A stretch of 64,000 nt of DNA. Source: Roseinatronobacter monicus. Its GTDB lineage: Bacteria; Pseudomonadota; Alphaproteobacteria; Rhodobacterales; Rhodobacteraceae. Position 1 is the first letter of the stretch, and each line of letters begins with the position of its first letter. This document shows, in pieces, positions 35,388-43,538 of this stretch. The notes beneath the pieces were generated by a model that was not told the DNA's origin, did not search any database, and worked only from the letters and a program-made list of their open reading frames with translations. The DNA lies in contig NZ_VFPT01000004.1 of assembly GCF_006716865.1 (NCBI RefSeq), positions 124,001-188,000 of the forward strand, in the 5' to 3' direction. The position numbers and the translations under genes were made by a program.

Positions 35388-36487
35388 GGCGTTGTTGCAT
35401 GGATCCTACGGTTTCTGTTAGGAGGCCGTTTCCCTGATCGATTGGATAGCGTTGATGCCGCATAAATTCAATGACGGCCGCCGGCACAAGTTCGAGAAGA
35501 AGCGGTACCGCATTACGAACTGGGCTGGCTATAACGAAAGCCTGCGTCGGCGGGGCGATGTAACAATTTGGCTAAGCCCCGAGGTTGAAGCTGCATGGCG
35601 TGCAGAGCGCCGCAAGACACGGGGTGGCCAGCCAGTTTATTCTGACCTGTCTATTGTGACCTGCCTGACACTTGGCATCGTTTACAACCAGCCGCTGCGC
35701 CAGACCGAAGGGTTTGTAGGCAGCCTTGTGAAGCTCATGGGGCTGGATTTGCTGGTGCCCGACTACTCGACCCTGTCACGTCGCGGGGCCGGTTTGATCT
35801 TGCCGATGAAAGCGCGCGCGTCGACGGATGGCCCGATTCATCTTGTCGTAGATAGCACGGGCCTGAAGATATTTGGCGAAGGCGAGTGGCTGGAAAACAA
35901 GCACAAAACAAAGGCCAAACGCAAATCCTGGCGCAAGCTGCATCTTGGGCTGGACCTTGTCACCGGCGAAATTGCCTGCTCTGAACTGACCACCGATGAT
36001 GTGGGTGATCCGACCGCCTTGCCAGAGCTTCTGGATCAGATTGACGGGGACGTGACACGCTTCATCGCCGACGGCGCCTATGACGGCGACCCGACCAGCG
36101 ACTTGCTCGTGAAGCTGTTTGGGGTTGATGTCGAGATCACTATTCCGCCTCCCAAGACTGCAGTTCTCAGCGCCGAGGCTGTGGGCAATCCAACGCTGCG
36201 CGACCAGCGCATTGCCGCAATACGCACAGGCGGGCGTATGGCCTGGCAGGTGAGCAGCGGATACAATCAGCGCAGCCGCGGTGAAACACAAATGGGTCGC
36301 TGGAAGATAGTCATCGGCCCCAAACTGAAAGCGCGCAGCTTTCCCAACCAGAAAACAGAAGCCAAGATCGGCACCCACATTCTGAACAAGATGACCGAAC
36401 TTGGCCGTGCCAAGTTCGAAGTCGTCGCTTGACCAAATGAGCGGGTAAGGGCAAACTCAAACCATCATAGGTCCGTGCAACAAGGCC
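35388..36487 (+). mobile_element. IS5-family insertion sequence
   Basis: 1100 bp with ends GGCGTTGTTGCATGGA and the inverse GGCCTTGTTGCACGGA. The left flank is a recombinase fragment and the right flank a virB6/trbL fragment, with no matching target duplication, so the element sits at a rearrangement junction. Confidence 0.9.
35455..36432 (+). CDS. IS5-family transposase
   Basis: 325 residues. DDE core with Asp in IHLVVDSTGLKIFGEGEW, Asp in FIADGAYDGDPT, and the YREK-like Glu region near the C-terminus (RSRGETQMGRWKIVIG). Intact. Confidence 0.9.
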   Translation: MPHKFNDGRRHKFEKKRYRITNWAGYNESLRRRGDVTIWLSPEVEAAWRAERRKTRGGQPVYSDLSIVTCLTLGIVYNQPLRQTEGFVGSLVKLMGLDLLVPDYSTLSRRGAGLILPMKARASTDGPIHLVVDSTGLKIFGEGEWLENKHKTKAKRKSWRKLHLGLDLVTGEIACSELTTDDVGDPTALPELLDQIDGDVTRFIADGAYDGDPTSDLLVKLFGVDVEITIPPPKTAVLSAEAVGNPTLRDQRIAAIRTGGRMAWQVSSGYNQRSRGETQMGRWKIVIGPKLKARSFPNQKTEAKIGTHILNKMTELGRAKFEVVA

Positions 36488-37176
36488 ATGCCGCTGGATC
36501 CGAGTTGAACTGGATGGCCGGTGCCATGCTCGACATCGTCGGTGTGCTTCTGCTCTCGATCCTCGGCGGGTTGGCCGCCTTCATCCTCGTGGCTTCCCGC
36601 CTGATGATCGCGCTCCTGATCGGGATCGCTCCGGTGATGATCTTCCTGACCCTGTTCGAGGTGACCAAGGATTACTTTGCGCGCTGGCTCTCCGCGCTGA
36701 TCTCGTTTGCGCTCTATCCCATCGTCATCGCGGGAGTCTTCGCGACGATCACCGGGGTTGCATCGGCTCTCATCGGCGAGCTTGGCGATCCTGAAGGCGC
36801 CTCCAACATCGGCGCGCTCATACCCTTCTTTATGATGGTCCTCATGGCCAAGGGCTTTATCATCGCAACACCCTTCATCGTCCGCGCGATCTCCGGCAAC
36901 ATCATGATGCCCGCCCTCTCCGGCGGTCTCGGCGGCGGATACAGCTTCGCCCGCGCCGCCATGGGAAGCCAGCAAGCCTACAACCGCTACCTGATCGGCG
37001 GGGCCAGTGGCGCAGAATACGCAGCCATCCGGGCGCGGCAGTTCTTTGGCGTGCAGCAAATGCCCGTGAGGCAAGGCATGGGGCAGACAGGCTCAGTTGG
37101 TGGGCCAAGCGCGCCAGGAACGGGGTCGCAGATGCTGGCACAGCTGGCGAGACTGGGACGGCTTGGGCGACGGTGA
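36488..37176 (+). pseudogene. VirB6/TrbL-type type IV secretion protein, N-terminus lost
   Basis: About 228 residues of membrane protein: helices at IVGVLLLSILGGLAAFILV, LMIALLIGIAPVMIFLTLF, WLSALISFALYPIVIAGVF and ALIPFFMMVLMAKGFIIATP, then a Gly/Gln-rich tail. This is the C-terminal half of VirB6/TrbL, the inner-membrane channel component. The start and N-terminal helices are cut off by the IS5-family element, and no other T4SS gene is near. Confidence 0.8.
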
Positions 37177-37293
37177 CGGCCCTTTGCCGACGTTCAGCCT
37201 GTCGAACTGACGTCACCGAAGCGGTCATTCAGCAATCGTGGTAGGCACCTATGATGCTTGCGGTTTTCATAGAGTAATACCAATCAGCATTGA

Positions 37294-37868
37294 TCAGAAC
37301 TCTTGAGCCCAGTCGCGGGTTCCAATGGAGGTGATTGTGTCGGGCATGCTGACCAATTTGTTCCAAGCCTTGCAGCAATGATCTACGATGTCTTCATAGG
37401 TTTCGAAGATGAGGTTTGATAGCCAGTTGTCTCGCATGAATTGCCAGATGTTTTCGACTGGATTGAGTTCTGGGCATTTTGCGGGGATCGGGATGATGGT
37501 GATGTTGTCCGGAATGACCAGCTTGTCAGTCATGTGCCATGCGGCTTGATCCACGAGCACAGCCCCATGTGCTTTGGGTGCGACAGTTTGGGAGATTTCA
37601 GCAAGATGCAGGGCCATCGCTTCGGTATTGCACGCTGGCAGCACAAGACCTGCAGCTTTCCCGAGGGCTGGGCAAATCGCTCCAAAGATGTAGCTTGAAC
37701 TCGTGCGCTGATCATGTGGGGCGGAAGGTCGCGTACCGCGCTTCGCCCATCGGCGCGTGATCTTGTTTTTCTGGCCGACACGCGCTTCATCTTGGAACCA
37801 GACTTCGATCACAGTGCCTTGCAGGAGCCGTGCGCGGAGCTTTGCTACTGCGGCTGCAAACCCTTTTT
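37294..37868 (-). CDS. IS630-family transposase, catalytic part (frameshift product)
   Basis: DDE half: IEVWFQDEARVGQK (Asp), VLVDQAAWHMTDKL (Asp), CPELNPVENIWQFMRDNWL (Glu). It lies one frame back from the upstream frame and is reached by a -1 shift on a run of eight A (37864-37871 on the plus strand, as T). The frame upstream of its GTG at 37812 is open to the slip site. Confidence 0.85.
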
Positions 37869-38357
37869 TTTAAAGTCCTCCAGTGCGGCTGTATCTTGCG
37901 CGTGATGGCGCGGGCGTGCTGTGAGTTTGACATAACCAAGCGCCCTGAGTTCCCGGCTTATCGACGTCTCGTGAAGTGAAATCCCAAATGTGTCTGCAAT
38001 CCATTTCCTCAGATCACTCAGGCGCCAGCGGACGACCCCATGGACCGATAAGGTCGGACCGCTCTCAACAATTGCAGCAAGCGCCCTGCGCTGCTCATCG
38101 TTAAGCTTAGACTGCTGACCAGGAGCTTTGCCGTTGATCAAGCCGTCAGGCCCGCGGGCATTAAACCGCTCCACCCAGTCACGGACAATTTGTAGGCCAA
38201 CACCACCAATCCGAGCAGCATCGCTGCGCCGACCGCCATCATAGATCTCCGCCAGCGCCAAAAGCCTGCGGGCTTGGTTGGCATCCTTTGTCTTTCGCGC
38301 AAGTTCTCTCAACTTCATGCCGTCGTAGTCTGTCCGTAACGCGAGCGCTGCGCCCAT
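37845..38357 (-). CDS. IS630-family transposase, DNA-binding part
   Basis: 170 residues with two helix-turn-helix regions (DAARIGGVGLQIVRDWVERF; ADTFGISLHETSISRELRALG). It ends FKKKGLQPQ at a stop just past the A8 slippery run. Without the shift it would give only the DNA-binding half. Confidence 0.85.
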   Translation of the reverse strand: MGAALALRTDYDGMKLRELARKTKDANQARRLLALAEIYDGGRRSDAARIGGVGLQIVRDWVERFNARGPDGLINGKAPGQQSKLNDEQRRALAAIVESGPTLSVHGVVRWRLSDLRKWIADTFGISLHETSISRELRALGYVKLTARPRHHAQDTAALEDFKKKGLQPQ

Positions 38358-38761
38358 AGAGAGGCCCTCCCCAGAAAATCTGACGCCATTGAGTCAGATC
38401 TTCATAGATTTGGGAATCCCAAAACCCTCAGAAGAGTCAGATTTCGCGAGACTTGGTATAACTCGCCCGCCAGGGGCTGCACAACAAGACCGTCAGTCGC
38501 GCTCTTTCAATCCTTCCTCGCAGACCTGCGGGAGTTTGGCCTCCTCAATCTCGGCACGGGTCATCAGCTTCAGGTCAGCCCGATAGAAGGATGGACACGT
38601 ATCGATCCAGCCACGCCAGGTCAGATCCATCCGTCGGGTTTCATCGCGGAAATCCAGATGGACCCCGTCCAAGATGGTATGGTTGCCGCCCTTCCCCGAG
38701 AGGCATCAAAGTGCCAACATGAGTGGTGTTATAGACCACAGAAATAGAGAAGGACGGCGAG

Positions 38762-39790
38762 ATGTACGATACAATGATCGGGGTAGATTTGGCAAAGCGA
38801 GTTTTTCATCTGCACGTCGCGTCGATGACAGGGCATGTGAGAGATCGCAAGAAGCTGACGCCATTGCAGTTTCGGCGCTACATGGCGGACGCGCCGAATT
38901 GCGTTGTGGTCTTTGAAGCCTGTGGGAGCGCGCATTACTGGGCGCGGCAAATGATGGAGCTGGGCCACGAGGCGCGGATCATCCCGGCGCAGTACGTAAA
39001 GCCGTTTGTAAAACGCCATAAAAATGACCGGAATGACGCAGAGGCGATCGTGGTGGCGGCGCAGCGTCCCGAGATGCACTTCACGACGGTGAAGAGTGAA
39101 CAGCAGCAGGCACGCGCGGTCGTATTTCGGGCGCGCGAACGACTTGTAAATCAGCGCACTGAGCTGGTGAACGCTTTGCGCTCAACGCTCTATGAATACG
39201 GGCACACATTCCCTGTGGGATTTGGCCATGTGAAACGGATCGCCGAACTGTTGGAGGCGCCTGAGTGCGACCTTCCTGCTCTTGTCGTAACGGAGTGCCA
39301 GGACCTGCTGGCGCAAATTGCTGAGAAGACAGAACGCATCACAGCGAAGGACAAGTTGATCAGGCAACTCGCGAAAGAAAGCGCCGTGGCGCGGCGTCTG
39401 CAAACGATGCCAGGGGTCGGCCCGATGACTGCGCTGGCGATGGAGGCGTTTGCGCCGGATATGGCGCAGTTCTCCTGCGGGCGGGATTTCGCGGCCTGGC
39501 TGGGGTTGGTGCCTTTGCAAAAATCAACTGGTGGCAAGAGCAGATTGGGCAAGTTATCCAAGATGGGCCAGGTCGATATCCGACGGCTTCTGATCATCGG
39601 GGCGATGTCGCGGATCATTGGTCGGGCGCGTCATACGATTCCAGATGACAGCTGGCTCGGCCGGAAAGTGGCCATGAAGCCGAAGATGCTGGTGGGCATC
39701 ACGCTGGCGAACAAGATGGCTCGCCAGATTTGGGCGATGCTGACGAAGAATGAGGATTACAGAGATCCGGCGCTGGTGGGCGCGGCATGA
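38762..39790 (+). CDS. IS110-family transposase (DEDD recombinase), copy 2
   Basis: 342 residues, identical to the product of copy 1, with the same Asp/Glu motifs and the C-terminal Ser region. Only 92 noncoding bases precede it and 279 follow it, the asymmetry expected of IS1111-group elements. Confidence 0.95.
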   Translation: MYDTMIGVDLAKRVFHLHVASMTGHVRDRKKLTPLQFRRYMADAPNCVVVFEACGSAHYWARQMMELGHEARIIPAQYVKPFVKRHKNDRNDAEAIVVAAQRPEMHFTTVKSEQQQARAVVFRARERLVNQRTELVNALRSTLYEYGHTFPVGFGHVKRIAELLEAPECDLPALVVTECQDLLAQIAEKTERITAKDKLIRQLAKESAVARRLQTMPGVGPMTALAMEAFAPDMAQFSCGRDFAAWLGLVPLQKSTGGKSRLGKLSKMGQVDIRRLLIIGAMSRIIGRARHTIPDDSWLGRKVAMKPKMLVGITLANKMARQIWAMLTKNEDYRDPALVGAA

Positions 39791-40069
39791 GTGTCATGTC
39801 TTAACCTGCAAGCGTCGGTGCCAAGGGGAGTGTGAGAGTGCAATGACCTGAATGGGCGCAACGATCGAATAGATCTGGATTGGGAAAACCATAGTTGAAC
39901 TTTGCGCCAAAAGCGCTTCCCCAAGATTTGGACCCTATCCGCTGATCACCATACCGGCCGCGGCTTCTGGAAACGCCGCTCAGAATAGGCCTGAAAGAAG
40001 CACGCAATCGATCACACGCTCAGAAACGGTCAAAAGACTCTTGCATCACGGGCGGCAACCAAAGAAGTT
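39791..40069 (+). ncRNA. Candidate bridge/seek RNA region of IS110 copy 2
   Basis: 279 noncoding bases after the transposase stop. They contain several short inverted repeats (GCGCCAAAAGCGC near 39902; CCGGCCGCGG near 39955). Assignment is by position and family knowledge only. Confidence 0.35.
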
Positions 40070-40953
40070 CAACGCGACCTCGACCTCGCGGCCATCGGTA
40101 TAGCTGAAGCGCGCGACAGGCACCTCGGCGGGCAGGACAATGTGTTCCCGCCCCGCGGGGCTGAGGTTTTCCAGTTCCAGCAGCGCGCCACCCGACAAAT
40201 GGCCGGGCAAGATCAGATAGGGATGGGCGCAATTGTAAAAGCGGTAGTCAAAGTCAGCCGGCAACCGCGGGTGGGTCTTGTCCTTCCACGCATCGTCATA
40301 GGTTCCGGCATGGTTCTGCCGCGCGGCCCACCAGGGGGCCATCGGGCCAAGCCCGGCTGGCCGGGGCGGCCGGGCGAAATCGTCATGCAGGGGATCGCGG
40401 CTGTTGAAGAGACGCGGGGCAGGAAAGTCCCGGTTCCTCGGGGTGACATCCGGATCAATCAGGCCCGGGCCGATGGGGTTGCGCGGATCGACCGTCCCCT
40501 CCGGATCGCCGATGATCCGCCCGCCGCTGGCCAGAGTGTAACAAACCGGAACGACATCTACCGGTTCCGGCTCGGACAGGATCCAGCTGTCTTGCACAGC
40601 GCGCCACTGGCGCGGTCCGGTCGCGCAAATCTCCACCCGACGCCCTGCGATGCTCAGGGCCGCAGAGATCGAGGCCAAGGGCTGCCCCTGTGGGGCATGG
40701 GCCGAACCGAGGAATGTGACATCCGTTCCGGGCTTGAAGGGCACCAGATCGGACAGCCGCACCAGAGGTGACTTCTGCGGATCACCCGCGAATTCATCGG
40801 CCAGAACGATCTGCTGGGTCTCGGCCAGTTCCAGCGCGCCACCCGGCCCGACCAGAAAGCTGCCCCGCACCGCAACCACCGCCATCGTCGGCCCGTCGCG
40901 GTGCCATTGTTCAAAGCCGATCGCGGAAAAGGGGGTGGCGTTGTCGGTCAGCA

Positions 40954-42000
40954 TCAGACAAACGGGCTTTCGAAACGGTCCCAGGTCGTGCCGTCGAACC
41001 GGTTCAGCGCCTTTGCCTCCAGCGCCCAGAGAACTCCGTCTGCCACGTCCACCTGCCAGACCGGGACGGGATCGGCGGCGCCGGGCACCAATACCCTGGT
41101 CAATTGGCCATCTGTCAGCTTGTAAAGCCCGCCGGTCTTTTCCGACACATCGGCGATATAAAGGTCAGGGCCGAGGAAGGCCATTTTATAGGGATAGAAC
41201 CGGCTTTCCGGCATCTGAAGCACAGGTGCAAAGCCCCGATTCCTGTCGCCCGCAAGAATGACCGATCCGCCCCTTGCACCGCAGACATAGACCGTGCCAT
41301 CGGACGCGATGCGCGCGCTGGTCAGCGGGTTTTTCACACCGCTGTCGAGCTTGCTGATGCGCTGGCCGTCGAAATGCAGCATCCGACCATCGGGCCCGGC
41401 GAGATACAAGTTGTCATGCCCGGTGCCGGTGATCGTGTAGAAGGTGGCGGTGTATTCGTCATATATGTCGGAGATCCTAAGCTCCTCTTCGAACGGGAGA
41501 TCTCTGAAAGAGATGTCTGGAGACAGCCCCCCGAGTTTTCTCTGTAGCTTGCTTATCGACATTGAAAACGCATCAGCCTTGAAGAATTCAGGGTCGAGGA
41601 CGGTCCAGCCGGTGTCTGCGTCACGCCAGAAGAAATGACCGCCATCTCCGATGGCATAAAGCCGGTTGTTGATTACACCAATCGCGGCTCCACGGCTTCT
41701 TGCGTCCGGATAAGGCTGTTCCAGCCGAATGGGAAGATCATCGAATAGAACACCGCCAAGGCGATTAATCGCAGCAGCCTGAGGGCGCCCCCCGGGGCTC
41801 CACGCTGCGATATCCTCGCCGTGATCCTTTCCATCACTCACATGCCGCCACATGCCAGTCTTGCGATCAAAGGTATCAAAGCTGAAATCCCCGCCCGGCT
41901 CTGCCGGATGCCCGCGGCCATCGAAGGTTGCCAAAGTGGCGAAGCTGTCCGCGCTCAGCGCCGCCCCGGTGTAAAAGCTCAGCTTTTTCTTCTTTCTCAT
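40954..42000 (-). CDS. Beta-propeller-like protein in T6SS effector module
   Basis: 348 residues, no signal peptide. Repeating units such as GAAIGVINNRLYAIGDGGHFFW, NLYLAGPDGRMLHFDG and GTVYVCGARGGSVILAG look like propeller blades. It stands directly downstream of the AHH toxin gene (21-base gap) and overlaps the DUF2169 gene. Position makes it either the immunity protein of the toxin or an adaptor; the sequence alone does not decide. Confidence 0.65.
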   Translation of the reverse strand: MRKKKKLSFYTGAALSADSFATLATFDGRGHPAEPGGDFSFDTFDRKTGMWRHVSDGKDHGEDIAAWSPGGRPQAAAINRLGGVLFDDLPIRLEQPYPDARSRGAAIGVINNRLYAIGDGGHFFWRDADTGWTVLDPEFFKADAFSMSISKLQRKLGGLSPDISFRDLPFEEELRISDIYDEYTATFYTITGTGHDNLYLAGPDGRMLHFDGQRISKLDSGVKNPLTSARIASDGTVYVCGARGGSVILAGDRNRGFAPVLQMPESRFYPYKMAFLGPDLYIADVSEKTGGLYKLTDGQLTRVLVPGAADPVPVWQVDVADGVLWALEAKALNRFDGTTWDRFESPFV

Positions 42001-42021
42001 CTCATTTTCCTTTCGGCAGCA

Positions 42022-43065
42022 TTACAATCGGTGCCCGGCTTGCAACAAATCTCTCGTTCCCTGTGGCAACGTCCGGTAGTCTATCACCGCGCGCAAGGCT
42101 TGATTGCCCGGCATACCAGCAAACTGCGCATCAATCGCGGCCGTTGCTGCAGGCAAGCAGTCTCGCTTGGCAGCTTTGATGCCGGCAAGCGAGGCTTTGC
42201 GAACATCTTCCCAAGTCGCCGTTCCGGGGAGGGCGGTGTTTGCTAGACCGGCTTCGGCTATCGCCAGATCAGTAACCCTATGCGCGGCATAGTGCTCTCC
42301 AGTACGATCCGTTGCGCGCGCATGCCCAGTCAAACAAATCGCCATCCCTTGCGCAAGTGTTGGCGCATTGGGCAGGCGGGTTGGATCGAGCGCAGAGAGG
42401 GCTGGGCGGGGCCCGGCGCGCAAGGTGAAATCAGGCACGATATGATGCGCCTGCCCTCCGCGTGCCGCGCATTTGCGCGACATTCGCGAATAGGGGCCAA
42501 CTTCGCAGGGGTCATCCTTTTTGCGTTCCGTAATTTGCGGACCGGGCCCTGGCACCACTGGTGGTCCGGGTGGTCCAGGCTTTTTCTCAGGTTCTGGCTT
42601 CGGCCTAGCAAGAAGCTCATCCAGCTGCCGCTTGGCTTCTGCTTGTGCTTCTGGTGATGGAAGGCCCTGAAACTCCAGCTGTTGTTGCAACAAACCTTCG
42701 GCAATCTGCCGCGATTGTTCCAGCCCAAGCGCATCGCCGAGGTGGCGTTGCATCTGCGCCATTCCCTGCTGAAGGGCGAGCCCGGAAAGGCCCAATGACT
42801 CTGCCACGCTTGTCGCCCAGTTAAGCTGCCCGGTCGAAAGCCATTGAAACGGGTCTGCAAGATCAGAATTTTGGCCCGCAGGATTCGGGATCAGGGTCAT
42901 GCCTATTGCACCGGTCAAACGACCCGCCAAGCTTGAAAGCCGACCGATACTTGGTGTCCGCGCTATACGATTATAGTTACTTATTGCATCGCGAATTTCA
43001 GCAATGGAAGGGTAGGGAATCCTGGCAGGACGAGGAATTGCGGCATCAACCATGCGCATCACCAT
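42022..43065 (-). CDS. T6SS effector with AHH-type HNH nuclease toxin domain
   Basis: 347 residues. The N-terminal 160 residues are helical; a proline-rich linker (KKPGPPGPPVVPGPGP) leads to a C-terminal domain with GGQAHHIVPDFTLR and a later CLTGHARATDRTGEHYAAHR. The AHH motif is typical of HNH/EndoVII-fold toxin nucleases in polymorphic toxins. It overlaps the end of the PAAR-like gene, so the toxin is probably loaded on the VgrG-PAAR spike. ATGs at 43065, 43059 and 43053 are possible starts. No signal peptide, consistent with T6SS export. Confidence 0.75.
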   Translation of the reverse strand: MVMRMVDAAIPRPARIPYPSIAEIRDAISNYNRIARTPSIGRLSSLAGRLTGAIGMTLIPNPAGQNSDLADPFQWLSTGQLNWATSVAESLGLSGLALQQGMAQMQRHLGDALGLEQSRQIAEGLLQQQLEFQGLPSPEAQAEAKRQLDELLARPKPEPEKKPGPPGPPVVPGPGPQITERKKDDPCEVGPYSRMSRKCAARGGQAHHIVPDFTLRAGPRPALSALDPTRLPNAPTLAQGMAICLTGHARATDRTGEHYAAHRVTDLAIAEAGLANTALPGTATWEDVRKASLAGIKAAKRDCLPAATAAIDAQFAGMPGNQALRAVIDYRTLPQGTRDLLQAGHRL

Positions 43066-43528
43066 CTTCCGGCAAGCTGCCTTGTTCGGAGGATTGTTTC
43101 AAAAACAACGCGACGGCAGGCGTGGCCTCAAAAGTTTCGGTGTTCAGAACATAGGTCAGTTTGCCGACGGTATTCTTGTTGTTCATGTACCATTCATCAC
43201 CATTCATAATTGCGGGTTTCCCCTGGATATTGACGGATGAGGAATGCCCTTTGGGGTGGCAAGCCGCGCCCACGGTGCCCGAGACTACCCCCCCCGACGT
43301 TCCCGGCCCGTCGCCCTTGGTCGCGGTCACGACCGACCCCATGTTATGCGCGCGCTTGCCGGTCATGCGCACGGTTGCGGCGGTATTGGCGTCGTCTGAC
43401 TGATAGGCGAAGACCGAATAGGGCACCGGAACCGTGCTGCTGCCAACCGGCGTCAGGCAGACATCGGGCGACAGCGAGATGATGATCCCGTCGCCAATAT
43501 CGCGGCTACCTTCCTTGGGGGTGCTCAT
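43046..43528 (-). CDS. PAAR-like (DUF4150) spike-tip protein
   Basis: 160 residues. SLSPDVCLTPVGSSTVPVPYSVFA and the later SGTVGAACHPKGHSSSVNIQG match DUF4150, which caps the VgrG trimer. His and Cys residues would bind the metal of the tip. 10 bases after vgrG and overlapping the toxin gene. Confidence 0.85.
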   Translation of the reverse strand: MSTPKEGSRDIGDGIIISLSPDVCLTPVGSSTVPVPYSVFAYQSDDANTAATVRMTGKRAHNMGSVVTATKGDGPGTSGGVVSGTVGAACHPKGHSSSVNIQGKPAIMNGDEWYMNNKNTVGKLTYVLNTETFEATPAVALFLKQSSEQGSLPEDGDAHG

Positions 43529-43538
43529 CGTTGTGCCC

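Larger units (their letters stand above)
37272..38463 (-). mobile_element. IS630-family insertion sequence
   Basis: Ends carry GAGTAATACCAA (left) and the inverse GAGTTATACCAA (right). The expected TA duplication cannot be placed cleanly, so limits are approximate. Encodes a two-frame transposase. Confidence 0.8.
38670..40069 (+). mobile_element. IS110-family (IS1111-like) element, copy 2
   Basis: 1400 bp, inverted relative to copy 1 at 23278-24677. Left tip CAAGATGG, right tip GAAGTT, sub-terminal 12-bp inverted repeats. Both unoccupied targets, read in the transposase direction, have CCCGT just left and AAC just right of the junction. Confidence 0.9.
38493..40954 (-). pseudogene. DUF2169 T6SS accessory protein, split by IS110 copy 2
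   Basis: The first 295 codons run from ATG 40954 to 40070; the last 58 from 38669 to the stop at 38493. Removing the 1400-bp element restores one 353-residue frame, with ALDGVHLDF across the join. DUF2169 proteins accompany PAAR/VgrG cargo genes and are thought to help load effectors. The N-terminal start overlaps the preceding gene (TGATG). Recognisable parts: GFEQWHRDGPTMAVVAVRG at the start and LTWRGWIDTCPSFYRADLKL at the end. Confidence 0.8.
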
